Shown: positions 24,553-32,668 of the stretch, in pieces
Position numbering within the stretch: position 1 is the first letter of the stretch
Layout of the letters: the number at the start of each line of letters is the position of its first letter
Origin: an uncultured Paracoccaceae bacterium
Lineage (GTDB): Bacteria; Pseudomonadota; Alphaproteobacteria; Rhodobacterales; Rhodobacteraceae
DNA: 64,000 nucleotides
Direction of reading: 5' to 3'
NCBI GenBank assembly: GCA_951812615.1
Contig: CATOSU010000005.1
Location: 1-64,000, forward strand
The notes under the pieces: model-generated
The model's input: only the letters and a program-made list of their open reading frames with translations
What the model was told of the DNA's origin: nothing
The model's database searches: none
Program-made: the position numbers and the translations under genes

Positions 24553-25218
24553 ATGACGGACGGTGCAATGATCGCAGCCAAACCCCTGCCCTCTTACCTG
24601 ATCCAGAGATATCATGGTTGGAAGGCCACGTCGTATACTGAGAATCAGGCTTGGTACCGAAGACTGGCAACCGAAGGGCAGCGGCCGCGGGCCATGGTTA
24701 TTTCATGCTGTGACAGCCGGGTCCACGTTACTTCGATGTTTGGCGCCGACCAGGGCGAGTTTTTCATACACCGCAACATTGCCAACCTTGTGCCGCCCTA
24801 TCAGCCGGACGGCGATCACCACGGGACCAGCGCCGCGGTCGAATATGCGGTGACGGCCCTCAAGGTTGCCCATCTGATCGTGCTGGGTCATTCGCAGTGC
24901 GGCGGAGTCCGGGGCTGTATCGAAATGTGCAAGGGCAACGCGCCGGAACTGGAAAAACCAGAGAGCTTCGTTGGGCGGTGGATGGATATCCTGCGCACGA
25001 AATTCGATGCCGTGGCCGGGATCGAAGATGATGAGGAGCAGGCGCAGCAGTTGGAGAAACACGCGGTCATACGGTCATTGGAAAACCTGATGACGTTCCC
25101 TTTCATCGTGGACGCCATCGACAGCGGATCGCTGACCCTGCATGGATTGTGGACCGATATCGGCGAAGGTGGGCTGCAGTGCTATGACCCGTCCGCCGAG
25201 AAGTTTCTGTCTGTCTGA
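24553..25218 (+). CDS. Beta-class carbonic anhydrase
   Basis: A 221-aa zinc enzyme that interconverts CO2 and bicarbonate. The zinc and active-site motif CCDSRV is at residues 52-57 (C53, D54, R56) and the second set is GHSQCGG with His and Cys ligands. The core FFIHRNIANLVPPY is typical. No signal peptide, so it is cytoplasmic and probably supplies bicarbonate for carboxylases. The start at 24553 is the first ATG; a second at 24568 is also possible. Its 3' end overlaps the convergent cueR gene by 37 bases. Confidence 0.95.
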   Translation: MTDGAMIAAKPLPSYLIQRYHGWKATSYTENQAWYRRLATEGQRPRAMVISCCDSRVHVTSMFGADQGEFFIHRNIANLVPPYQPDGDHHGTSAAVEYAVTALKVAHLIVLGHSQCGGVRGCIEMCKGNAPELEKPESFVGRWMDILRTKFDAVAGIEDDEEQAQQLEKHAVIRSLENLMTFPFIVDAIDSGSLTLHGLWTDIGEGGLQCYDPSAEKFLSV

Positions 25219-25622
25219 TTGTGGTCCGGCGCTGACTGGTCCGCAGCCAGATCCCTGAGGATCGGGCAGTCGGGCCTGTTGTCTCCTGCACAGGCGGAGA
25301 CCAGCCTGCTCAGGGTATCGCGCAATTCCCGCAATTCGGTCAGACGGGCGTCGATCTGCTCCAGATGGTGCGCGGCGATCCGGCGGACATCGGCGCTGGC
25401 GCGACCTTCGTCTTCGTAGAGGTCCAAAAGTGTTCTGCAGTCGTCGATGGAAAAGCCCAGCGTGCGCGCACGGCTGAGAAAGGCCAGCTTGTGACAGTCA
25501 GTATCCGAGAAGTCGCGGTACCCATTTGGACGGCGGGCGGGGCGAATAAGATCGATATCCTCGTAATACCGGATTGTTTTTGCGGGCAGGCCAGTGCGGG
25601 CGGAAACGTCTTTGATGTTCAT
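25182..25622 (-). CDS. cueR: Copper-responsive MerR-family regulator CueR
   Basis: A 146-aa MerR protein. The N-terminal HTH reads MNIKDVSARTGLPAKTIRYYED, followed by a dimerisation helix and the metal loop CAGDNRPDC, with two Cys spaced as in CueR (C-x7-C) and no third Cys as in zinc or mercury sensors. That points to Cu(I)/Ag(I) sensing. ATG 25622 was chosen over an upstream start at 25670 because it begins at the conserved helix; it lies four bases after the copA stop, so copA and cueR form one operon. Its binding site is visible before copA at 28144-28174. The C-terminal tail after the metal loop is longer and polar. Confidence 0.92.
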   Translation of the reverse strand: MNIKDVSARTGLPAKTIRYYEDIDLIRPARRPNGYRDFSDTDCHKLAFLSRARTLGFSIDDCRTLLDLYEDEGRASADVRRIAAHHLEQIDARLTELRELRDTLSRLVSACAGDNRPDCPILRDLAADQSAPDHNQTDRNFSADGS

Positions 25623-25626
25623 TGGT

Positions 25627-28119
25627 CTACTCCGCTGCGACAGGATCAATACGGGCTTTGGTTGCATCACCTGCCGGCGTCAGTGGCGCGGGGTTGAACC
25701 CCCGCAAACGCAGTGCGTTAGTCACAACAAAGACCGAAGAAAGGGCCATGGCGCCTGCTGCCAGCATGGGGGACAACAGCGTGCCGCTGATCGGGTAGAG
25801 GATACCGGCGGCGACGGGGATCAGGACAATGTTGTATCCGAACGCCCAGAACAGATTTTGCCGGATGTTCCGCATTGTCCGCGCGCTCAGGTCCAGAGCC
25901 GTAACAACTCCGGTCAGTCGACCCGAGGACAGAACCACTTCTGCGCTTTCAATGGCAACATCCGTGCCGGTGCCCATGGCGATTCCGACATCCGCCGCCG
26001 CCAGCGCGGGTGCATCATTGATACCATCTCCGACAAAAACCACCGGCCCATGCGCGGCCTGCAGGGACTCGATGGCTTCCTTTTTCCCGGCGGGCAGGAT
26101 TTCGGCCTCGACCTGCGACAAGCCCAGCTTTGCACCGATCGCTTTTGCCGCCTGCCGGCTGTCGCCGGTGATCATGACGGTCTTCAGGCCGCGGTTGTGC
26201 AGCGCCTGCAAGGTGGATGCAGCGTCCGGTTTCAGCGTGTCGGCCACTGCCATTGCGGCACACAGGTCGCCGTCAACCGCTGCCAGAACGCAGGATTGAC
26301 CTGTGGATTCGATAGCCGAAATCTGAGCGGCTAGGCCACTTCGGTCAACGCTGTTCTGATCCATCAGTCGAGGGGATCCGATCAGAATGTCACGTCCATC
26401 GACCTGAGCCGACAGACCCAGACCCTCTTGCGCGGTTACGTTGTGAGCTTGCGGCAGCTGGCCACACCGTTCCTGCGCCGCCGCCGTCAGTGCCCGGGCG
26501 ACGGGATGCTCCGAAACCGCCTCGGCCGCCCCGATCAGGCGCAGGACCCGAGCCTGATCCCAGCCGGGCACCGTGGTCAGCTCGGACATACGGGGTTTGC
26601 CTTCGGTTAAAGTGCCGGTCTTGTCAAAGGCCACAACCGCGGCGCTGTCCAGCCGCTGCAGCGCTTCGCCCTTGCGAAACAGGACGCCCAACTGCGCTGC
26701 CCGGCCGGTGCCGGCCATGATGGACGTGGGCGTGGCAAGGCCCATAGCGCAGGGGCAGGCAATGATCAGAACTGAAACTCCGGCCACCAACGCGTGGCTG
26801 AGCGCAGGTTCGGGGCCGAATACCAGCCACAGGGTTACGGTCAGCAACGCAATTGCCAGAACCGCCGGTACAAAGCGCGCGACAACGCGATCAGCTAACG
26901 ACTGGATCGGCAGCTTGCCACCCTGAGCCTGCTGCACCATCGCAATGATCCGCGCCAATACGGTTTCAGCGCCGACGCGCCGGGCTTCGTAGCGAAGGAC
27001 GCCGTTTCCGTTGACCGTTCCGGCCGTTACCCAGTCACCGGTGCTGCGCTGTACGGTTCCGGGTTCCCCTGTGATCATGCTTTCGTCGATGCGTGACTGG
27101 CCAGAGGTCACAACCCCGTCGACGGCCACCCGCTCACCGGGTCGCAGATGAACGATTTCCCCGACGGAGATTTCCGCGATGCTGCACTCCTGTGCGCCCG
27201 AAACCCGTTCAACAAGCGCTGTCAGCGGCTGCAGCCCGGCAAGCTCGCGGATCGCCGCCCCGGCCTGCCCACGCGCCCGGGCTTCCATCCAGCGTCCAAG
27301 CAGGATCAGGGTAACGATGACGGCGGCCGCTTCGAAATAGACGGCTCTGCTTTCGGGCGGCAGCAGCGAAGGCCAAAATAGCGCGACGGTCGAGAAACTC
27401 CACGCCGCCAGACTGCCCATCGCCACAAGGCTGTTCATGTCAGGGCGCCCGCGCAGGAGATCAGGCAGGCCGCGCCGAACGAACACCGCCCCCGGACCGG
27501 CCAGAACCAGTGTTGTCAGAACAAACTGTACCATCCAGGACAGATCTTGACCGATTGTGTGTGCGATCCAGTGATGAAACGGCGGATAGAGATGCCCCCC
27601 CATTTCCAGCACGAAAACAGGCAGCGTCATCGCTGCCGCGATCACGGTCTGCCGCCCGGCGTCTGCCACTTCCTGTGCAACCGGATCGTGGCCGTGGTCC
27701 TGTTCTTCGGGAAGGCTTGCCTCGTATCCGGCGGCGCGAACCGCGCCTATGACCCGGGCCGCGTCAACGGCACCGGCAAGGCCTGTTACCTGTGCCGAAC
27801 GGCCTGCGAAATTGACGGTGGCCTCGGTCACCCCGGGCAACGCTGCAAGTGACTTTTCCACCCGCCCGGCGCAGCCGGCGCATGTCATTCCGTCTATGGA
27901 CAGCACGACGGTTTCCCGGCGCGGCGGATAGCCGGCGGTTTCAAGCGCGGCTTCGAGTGCGTCGGCGGTTGCGCCGTTGAGGCGGATTGCGGCGGTATGG
28001 TCCGTCGCCGAAACGGTGGCTTCTGACACACCATCAATGGCGTTCAGCGCCTTTTCCGCCCGTGCGGCACAAGCTGCACAGTGCATTCCCTGTAACTGAA
28101 TTCTGATGTCGGGTGTCAT
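25627..28119 (-). CDS. copA: Copper-exporting P1B-type ATPase
   Basis: An 830-aa inner-membrane pump that drives Cu(I) out of the cytoplasm. Two N-terminal HMA domains carry GMHCAACAAR (C14, C17) and GMTCAGCAGR. Further marks are eight expected membrane segments, the transmembrane IIACPCAMGLATP, the phosphorylation DKTGTLTEGKP, the HP motif SEHPVARAL and the hinge GDGINDAPALA. ATG 28119 was chosen: the longer frame starts at 28143, but the CueR promoter at 28144-28174 places the transcript start near 28137, after that codon. It is followed four bases later by cueR, giving autoregulated copper efflux. Nothing is missing. Confidence 0.95.
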   Translation of the reverse strand: MTPDIRIQLQGMHCAACAARAEKALNAIDGVSEATVSATDHTAAIRLNGATADALEAALETAGYPPRRETVVLSIDGMTCAGCAGRVEKSLAALPGVTEATVNFAGRSAQVTGLAGAVDAARVIGAVRAAGYEASLPEEQDHGHDPVAQEVADAGRQTVIAAAMTLPVFVLEMGGHLYPPFHHWIAHTIGQDLSWMVQFVLTTLVLAGPGAVFVRRGLPDLLRGRPDMNSLVAMGSLAAWSFSTVALFWPSLLPPESRAVYFEAAAVIVTLILLGRWMEARARGQAGAAIRELAGLQPLTALVERVSGAQECSIAEISVGEIVHLRPGERVAVDGVVTSGQSRIDESMITGEPGTVQRSTGDWVTAGTVNGNGVLRYEARRVGAETVLARIIAMVQQAQGGKLPIQSLADRVVARFVPAVLAIALLTVTLWLVFGPEPALSHALVAGVSVLIIACPCAMGLATPTSIMAGTGRAAQLGVLFRKGEALQRLDSAAVVAFDKTGTLTEGKPRMSELTTVPGWDQARVLRLIGAAEAVSEHPVARALTAAAQERCGQLPQAHNVTAQEGLGLSAQVDGRDILIGSPRLMDQNSVDRSGLAAQISAIESTGQSCVLAAVDGDLCAAMAVADTLKPDAASTLQALHNRGLKTVMITGDSRQAAKAIGAKLGLSQVEAEILPAGKKEAIESLQAAHGPVVFVGDGINDAPALAAADVGIAMGTGTDVAIESAEVVLSSGRLTGVVTALDLSARTMRNIRQNLFWAFGYNIVLIPVAAGILYPISGTLLSPMLAAGAMALSSVFVVTNALRLRGFNPAPLTPAGDATKARIDPVAAE

Positions 28120-28143
28120 GGTCTGTACCGATGGTTCCCGCAT

Positions 28144-28174
28144 CAGATAAGGGTTCCACCAGCTGGAAGGTCAA
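28144..28174 (-). promoter_or_regulatory. CueR-controlled copA promoter
   Basis: On the minus strand: TTGACC (28174-28169) as -35, a 19-base spacer, and TATCTG (28149-28144) as -10. The long spacer contains the dyad ACCTTCC-N7-GGAACCC, the usual CueR site. A 19-bp spacer with a central dyad is the hallmark of MerR-type promoters that need the regulator to underwind DNA. Confidence 0.85.
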
Positions 28175-28182
28175 TAGTCAGT

Positions 28183-28629
28183 TCAGCTTTGGTTCAAAGC
28201 TTCTGCATTTTCCAGCTCATTCAGAAGATCCAGCAGCAGATCGTGCCGGTCTTCGCCCATGCGCCGGCGGATCGCTGCGGACAGTTCCAGGCTCTTGTCG
28301 AGATTGGATGTGATGATCTGTTCGCCCGTTTTTGAGATCTGGACGATTTGTTTGCGCCGGTCTGCCTGATCCGGTCTGCGCCTGATCATTTCCTTTTCAT
28401 CCAGCTTCTGCAAAATACGTGTCAGGCTGGGCAAAAGCAGACACGCCTCTTCCGCGATGCGGGTGGGTTCCATCGGTCCGTTTTCCTGTAGTACGCGCAG
28501 CACGCGCCACTGCTGTTCGGTGATATCTACCGAGGAAAGCATGCCTCGGATCGGCCCCATGACCCGCTCTCGTGCGCGGAGCAGGGCAATAGGCAGGGAA
28601 CGGGATGTTGATGGAAGCCTTTGAGCCAT
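28183..28629 (-). CDS. hpaR: MarR-family regulator of homoprotocatechuate degradation
   Basis: A 148-aa MarR protein closely resembling HpaR/HpcR: SLPIALLRARERVMGPIR, ITEQQWRVLRVLQENGPM, and the wing DQADRRKQIVQISKTGE. In Escherichia coli HpaR represses the meta-cleavage operon and is released by homoprotocatechuate-type effectors. Here it is divergent from hpaF with a 110-bp control region that holds a dyad over a -10-like element (28704-28721). Its 3' end lies just beyond the copA promoter. Confidence 0.9.
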   Translation of the reverse strand: MAQRLPSTSRSLPIALLRARERVMGPIRGMLSSVDITEQQWRVLRVLQENGPMEPTRIAEEACLLLPSLTRILQKLDEKEMIRRRPDQADRRKQIVQISKTGEQIITSNLDKSLELSAAIRRRMGEDRHDLLLDLLNELENAEALNQS

Positions 28630-28703
28630 GCCGAAGTGTCGCTGAGACCGGAGCCCAGATCAATGGCAGAGTGCCTTGAAGCTTGACCATTCCGGAAAAT
28701 TGC

Positions 28704-28721
28704 TATACTAAACATGTTAAG
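28704..28721 (+). promoter_or_regulatory. hpaF -10 element overlapped by a dyad, likely HpaR operator
   Basis: TATACT (28704-28709) is a good -10; CTTGAC (28682-28687) or TTGACC (28683-28688) may be the -35 with 16 or 15 bases between. CTAAACATGTTAAG (28708-28721) is an almost perfect 14-bp palindrome (core AACATGTT) on top of the -10 end. A MarR dimer here would block transcription of the hpa operon. Confidence 0.5.
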
Positions 28722-28739
28722 TAAAATGGCGAACGCATC

Positions 28740-29129
28740 ATGCCCCATCTCACAATCGACTATTCTGCAAACATGGAAGACCGCACGGATATTGCCGGAT
28801 TGTGCGAAGCGTTGCGGGTTGCCGCCATCGAAACCGGAGTGTTTCCGATGCCGGGTGTCCGTGTCCGCGCCTTCAGGGCCGATCATGTTGCAATAGCCGA
28901 TGGCCGGGACATCCACGGCTATATCGACATTTCAATCCGGCTCCGTGGCGGGCGACCCGACGATGCAAAGACCACCGCGACACAACATGTATTCGATGCC
29001 GCGCGCCGCTATCTGGAACCGGCACTGGCCCGGCACTCGATCGCCTTGTCCGTGGAGATGCGGGATATTGACCCGGCGCTGTCGCCAAAAACCGGAACCA
29101 TCCGGGACCATCTGACGGAGACCGACTGA
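28740..29129 (+). CDS. hpaF: 5-carboxymethyl-2-hydroxymuconate delta-isomerase
   Basis: A 129-aa enzyme of the CHMI family, which moves a double bond in 5-carboxymethyl-2-hydroxymuconate during homoprotocatechuate breakdown. After loss of Met, Pro1 of PHLTIDYSANM is the catalytic base, as in tautomerase-fold relatives; the later FRADHVAIADG and YIDISIRLRGGR blocks fit. It is the first gene of the plus-strand hpa operon and is followed after one base by hpaE. Length is normal. Confidence 0.92.
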   Translation: MPHLTIDYSANMEDRTDIAGLCEALRVAAIETGVFPMPGVRVRAFRADHVAIADGRDIHGYIDISIRLRGGRPDDAKTTATQHVFDAARRYLEPALARHSIALSVEMRDIDPALSPKTGTIRDHLTETD

Positions 29130-29130
29130 C

Positions 29131-30642
29131 ATGACCGACCTGCAAGCCAACATTGACCGGCTGAACGGCCATCTGAACCGTTTCCGGACCGATGGCGTCT
29201 CAAACCTCATCAACGGCGAGACGCGCGCAGCCGTGTCAGGGGCTGTGTTTGAAACGGCCTCACCCGTTGACGAAAGCCGGATTTGTTCGGTCGCCCGCGG
29301 CAACGCCGCTGATATCGACATGGCAGCACAGGCGGCCAGCGCAGCTTTTCCCGCGTGGCGCGATTTGCCCGGAACGGAACGCAAGAAGATTCTGCACCGG
29401 ATCGCGGACCTGATTGTCGAACGCGCCGACGAAATCGCCTTGTGCGAATGCTGGGACACGGGACAAGCTCTGCGGTTTATGTCAAAGGCCGCGCTGCGCG
29501 GGGCAGAGAATTTCCGGTTTTTTGCCGACCGTGCACCGACCGCGCGGGACGGACAGATGCTGCCGTCGGCCACGCTGATGAACGTCACCACCCGGGTTCC
29601 GATCGGCCCTGTTGGTGTGATCACCCCGTGGAACACACCGTTCATGCTGTCGACCTGGAAAATTGCACCGGCGCTGGCCGCAGGGTGCACAGTGGTTCAC
29701 AAACCTGCGGAATTCAGCCCCGTCACAGCGCGCATCCTGGCTGAGATTGCGCAGGAAGCCGGTCTTCCCCCTGGTGTCTGGAACCTTGTCAACGGACTGG
29801 GCGAAGAGGCTGGCAAGGCCCTGACCGAACACCCTGACATCAAGGCCATCGCATTTGTTGGTGAAAGCCGCACCGGATCGATGATCATGAAACAGGGGGC
29901 CGACACGCTCAAGCGCGTACATTTTGAACTGGGCGGGAAAAATCCCGTCATCGTCTTTGACGACGCGGATCTGGACCGCGCGCTGGATGCAGCGATATTC
30001 ATGATCTACTCGCTGAACGGCGAGCGTTGCACCTCGTCGTCGCGGCTGTTGGTTCAGGACACGATCGCAGATGAATTCGAAGCCAGACTGGTGGAGCGGG
30101 TGAATAACATCCGCGTCGGGCATCCGCTGGACCCTGCAACGGAAATCGGCCCGCTGATCCACAAGACCCATTTCGACAAGGTGACCTCCTATTTCGAAGC
30201 AGCCCGTGAAAACGGCGCGACCATCGCGGCCGGCGGCGTACGCCACGGCGACACCGGATGGTTCGTCAGGCCGACGCTGTTTACAGACGCCACCAATGAT
30301 ATGACCATCGCTCAGGAAGAGATTTTTGGCCCGGTACTGACGTCGATCCGTTTCTCGACCGAGGAAGAGGCGCTGCAAATGGCCAACGACGTTCCCTATG
30401 GTCTGACCGGATATGTCTGGACCAACGATCTGTCGCGCGCGATGCGCTGTACGGAACAGCTGGAAGCGGGCATGATCTGGGTCAATTCCGAAAACGTCCG
30501 CCATCTGCCGACGCCGTTCGGCGGGGTGAAAGCCTCGGGCATTGGGCGAGACGGGGGTGACTGGTCCTTTGAATTCTACATGGAACAAAAACACATCGGG
30601 TTCGCCACGAGGGCGCATCGGATCCCGCGTCTGGGCGCCTGA
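29131..30642 (+). CDS. hpaE: 5-carboxymethyl-2-hydroxymuconate semialdehyde dehydrogenase
   Basis: A 503-aa NAD-dependent aldehyde dehydrogenase. Motifs are the cofactor region IGPVGVITPWNTPF, the Glu base in HFELGGKNPV, and the nucleophile Cys in LNGERCTSSSR; the C terminus has EIFGPVLT and PFGGVKASGIGRDGG. HpaE oxidises the ring-cleavage semialdehyde to the corresponding dioate. It sits one base after hpaF and 33 bases before hpaD, which supports this specific role among many similar dehydrogenases. Confidence 0.93.
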   Translation: MTDLQANIDRLNGHLNRFRTDGVSNLINGETRAAVSGAVFETASPVDESRICSVARGNAADIDMAAQAASAAFPAWRDLPGTERKKILHRIADLIVERADEIALCECWDTGQALRFMSKAALRGAENFRFFADRAPTARDGQMLPSATLMNVTTRVPIGPVGVITPWNTPFMLSTWKIAPALAAGCTVVHKPAEFSPVTARILAEIAQEAGLPPGVWNLVNGLGEEAGKALTEHPDIKAIAFVGESRTGSMIMKQGADTLKRVHFELGGKNPVIVFDDADLDRALDAAIFMIYSLNGERCTSSSRLLVQDTIADEFEARLVERVNNIRVGHPLDPATEIGPLIHKTHFDKVTSYFEAARENGATIAAGGVRHGDTGWFVRPTLFTDATNDMTIAQEEIFGPVLTSIRFSTEEEALQMANDVPYGLTGYVWTNDLSRAMRCTEQLEAGMIWVNSENVRHLPTPFGGVKASGIGRDGGDWSFEFYMEQKHIGFATRAHRIPRLGA

Positions 30643-30675
30643 CATGCCCGACCGGACCGCAAAGGAGAGTGAGTT

Positions 30676-31530
30676 ATGGGAGAAATCGTTCTTGCGGCTA
30701 AAATGACCCATGTTCCGACCCTGATCATGTCGGAACAGGAAGGTCCGGTGAAAGGCCGCCGCCAGCCGGCGATAGACGGCCACTGCGAAATCGCGCGCCG
30801 CGCACGGGCGCTGGGCGTGGATACGGTGGTCATCTGCGACACTCATTGGGTCGTGAATGCCGGTTTTCACATCAATGCGAACAACCGATTCCAGGGTCTG
30901 TTCACGTCGAACGAGTTCCCGCAATTCATACAGAACCTGCCCTATGCGTATCAGGGCAACCCGGAACTGGGCGACGCCATCGCGGCGGCGGCCTCGGACC
31001 TGGGCGTTCACACCCTTGCCCACCACCTCGACAGCCTCGAGTTGGAATACGGGACGCTGGTGCCAATGCGGTTCATGAGCCGCGAGCACGAGATGAAAGT
31101 CGTGTCCGTTGCCGCATGGTGCACGGTGCACGATCACGACGAAAGCCGAATTGTCGGCCAAGCGATCCGGGCGGCTGTCGAGGCCTCTGACAGCAAGGTG
31201 CTGCTGGTGGCGTCGGGGTCTCTCAGCCACAAGATCTGGGCGAACCGGGATTACGCCGCCAACAACGGCACTTTCACGATCAGTTCGGAATTCAACCGCC
31301 AGATGGATCTGCACGTTCTGGATATGTGGCAGCGTGGCGATCACGCGACTTTTCTGAAAATGCTGGGTGAATATGCCGAAAAATGCTGCGGCGAAGGCAG
31401 CATGCACGATACGGCCATGCTCTATGGGGCGCTGGGCTGGGATGCCTACGACGCGAAGTGCGAAGTCGTGACCGAGTATTTCCCATCCTCCGGCACCGGG
31501 CAGACCAACGTGGTTTTCCCGGTGCAATGA
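30676..31530 (+). CDS. hpaD: 3,4-dihydroxyphenylacetate 2,3-dioxygenase, LigB (type III) class
   Basis: A 284-aa extradiol dioxygenase of the LigB/HpcB class, with the start MGEIVLAAKMTHVPTL, the conserved ICDTHWVVN, HHLDSLELEYGTLVPM and LLVASGSLSHK, and the end SSGTGQTNVVFP. It closely follows the pattern of the E. coli HpaD (HpcB) enzyme, which uses Fe(II) to open homoprotocatechuate next to the diol. Start ATG 30676 has GGAGAG upstream. The neighbouring gene at 31644 encodes a second enzyme for the same reaction but of unrelated fold. Confidence 0.92.
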   Translation: MGEIVLAAKMTHVPTLIMSEQEGPVKGRRQPAIDGHCEIARRARALGVDTVVICDTHWVVNAGFHINANNRFQGLFTSNEFPQFIQNLPYAYQGNPELGDAIAAAASDLGVHTLAHHLDSLELEYGTLVPMRFMSREHEMKVVSVAAWCTVHDHDESRIVGQAIRAAVEASDSKVLLVASGSLSHKIWANRDYAANNGTFTISSEFNRQMDLHVLDMWQRGDHATFLKMLGEYAEKCCGEGSMHDTAMLYGALGWDAYDAKCEVVTEYFPSSGTGQTNVVFPVQ

Positions 31531-31559
31531 GCATTCACGCACCGACCTTTCAGCAGGCG

Positions 31560-31604
31560 CAAGAATTTTCCAAAATTCTTGGCAAATTTCTTCGAAGAAA
31601 TTTG
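31560..31604. repeat. Two adjacent 22-bp perfect palindromes
   Basis: Palindrome 1 (31560-31581) has arms CAAGAATTTT and AAAATTCTTG around CC. Palindrome 2 (31583-31604) has arms CAAATTTCTTC and GAAGAAATTTG with no spacer. They are AT-rich in GC-rich DNA and lie between the two dioxygenase genes; GCAAAATTTGTG follows at 31619-31630. They could end or attenuate transcription, stabilise the upstream mRNA, or be a mobile palindromic unit. Confidence 0.8.
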
Positions 31605-31643
31605 GTCCCGCCGGTATCGCAAAATTTGTGAAGGAGCCCGACG

Positions 31644-32624
31644 ATGCCCGTTCCCGCATCCGTCCTCTACCCGCCGTTCAACATTGTCCGGCTCAGCCAT
31701 GTCGAATACCGCGTCACTGATATCGAACGGTCACGTGCGTTTTATGTGGATACGCTTGGCCTGCAGGTTACCGACGAGAACAGCGAAACGATCTACCTGC
31801 GCGCAATGGAAGAGCGCGGGCACCATTGCATTATCCTGCGCCGGGCGGATACGGCCAATGTCGGATACCTGTCATTCAAGCTGTTCGACGAACCGGACCT
31901 GGAAAAAGCCGCGGCATATTTCACAGCCAAGGGGCAACCCGTTGAATGGGTCGACCGCCCGTTTCAGGGCCGGACATTGCGCACCTGCGACCTGCACGGC
32001 ATCCCGCTGGAATTCTATGTGAAGATGGATCGGCTTCCGTGGATTCATCAGAATTACAACCTTTACAACGGGGTCAAACCGCTCCGCATCGACCATTTCA
32101 ACATGTTCAGCCCGGACGTGGATGCCTCGGTTGCGTTTTATAACGACATTGGTTTCCGCACGACCGAATACACCGAGGATGCAGAAACCGGTAAATGCTG
32201 GGCTGCCTGGATGCACCGCAAGGGCGGCGTGCACGACGTGGCCTTCACCAACGGAACCGGACCGCGTCTGCACCACACCGCGTTCTGGGTGCCGACACCT
32301 CTGAACATTATCGACCTGCTGGACCTGATGGCGACCACCGGCTGGATCGACAGTATCGAACGTGGGCCGGGCCGGCACGGGATCTCCAACGCGTTTTTCC
32401 TCTATATCCGGGATCCGGACCTGAACCGGATCGAAATATACTGTTCCGACTACCAGACTGTTGATCCGGATCACGAACCGATCAAGTGGGACCTCAGGGA
32501 TCCGCAGCGTCAGACCCTGTGGGGTGCGCCGGCGCCAAGGTCCTGGTTCGAGGAGGGCTCTGTCTTCGACGGCGTGAACCTGCAGGAAAGCGCCCTTAAA
32601 GCACAGCCGATTATCGCACCGTAG
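31644..32624 (+). CDS. Homoprotocatechuate 2,3-dioxygenase, vicinal-oxygen-chelate (type I) class
   Basis: A 326-aa protein of the VOC fold, with two tandem modules. It matches the Brevibacterium-type homoprotocatechuate 2,3-dioxygenase: metal ligands H151 in RIDHFNMFSPD, H211 in PRLHHTAFW and E264 in NRIEIYCSDY, and the second-sphere catalytic His as H197 in GGVHDVAF; ERGPGRHGISNAF is also shared. Thus it should catalyse the same 2,3-cleavage of 3,4-dihydroxyphenylacetate as the LigB-type hpaD upstream. The start has AAGGAG ten bases before ATG 31644. The stop codon lies within a palindromic repeat (32620-32650). Why both enzymes are kept is unclear; a related catechol substrate is possible. 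Confidence 0.9.
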   Translation: MPVPASVLYPPFNIVRLSHVEYRVTDIERSRAFYVDTLGLQVTDENSETIYLRAMEERGHHCIILRRADTANVGYLSFKLFDEPDLEKAAAYFTAKGQPVEWVDRPFQGRTLRTCDLHGIPLEFYVKMDRLPWIHQNYNLYNGVKPLRIDHFNMFSPDVDASVAFYNDIGFRTTEYTEDAETGKCWAAWMHRKGGVHDVAFTNGTGPRLHHTAFWVPTPLNIIDLLDLMATTGWIDSIERGPGRHGISNAFFLYIRDPDLNRIEIYCSDYQTVDPDHEPIKWDLRDPQRQTLWGAPAPRSWFEEGSVFDGVNLQESALKAQPIIAP

Positions 32625-32650
32625 GATGGGTGCTGAGCACCCATCCTACG
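32620..32650. repeat. Palindromic repeat copy 1, over the dioxygenase stop codon
   Basis: CGTAGGATGGGTGC (32620-32633) and GCACCCATCCTACG (32637-32650) are perfect arms around TGA. The dioxygenase TAG (32622-32624) lies in the left arm. A second copy with the same GTAGGATGGGTG arms is at 50485-50511. It resembles dispersed REP-like palindromes. Confidence 0.85.
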
Positions 32651-32668
32651 ACAGCGGAAAGGACCGAT

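Noticed and set aside
29482-31659. 725-aa minus-strand frame opposite hpaE and hpaD
   Set aside because: Both plus-strand genes are clear enzymes with intact motifs; the reverse frame is a shadow.
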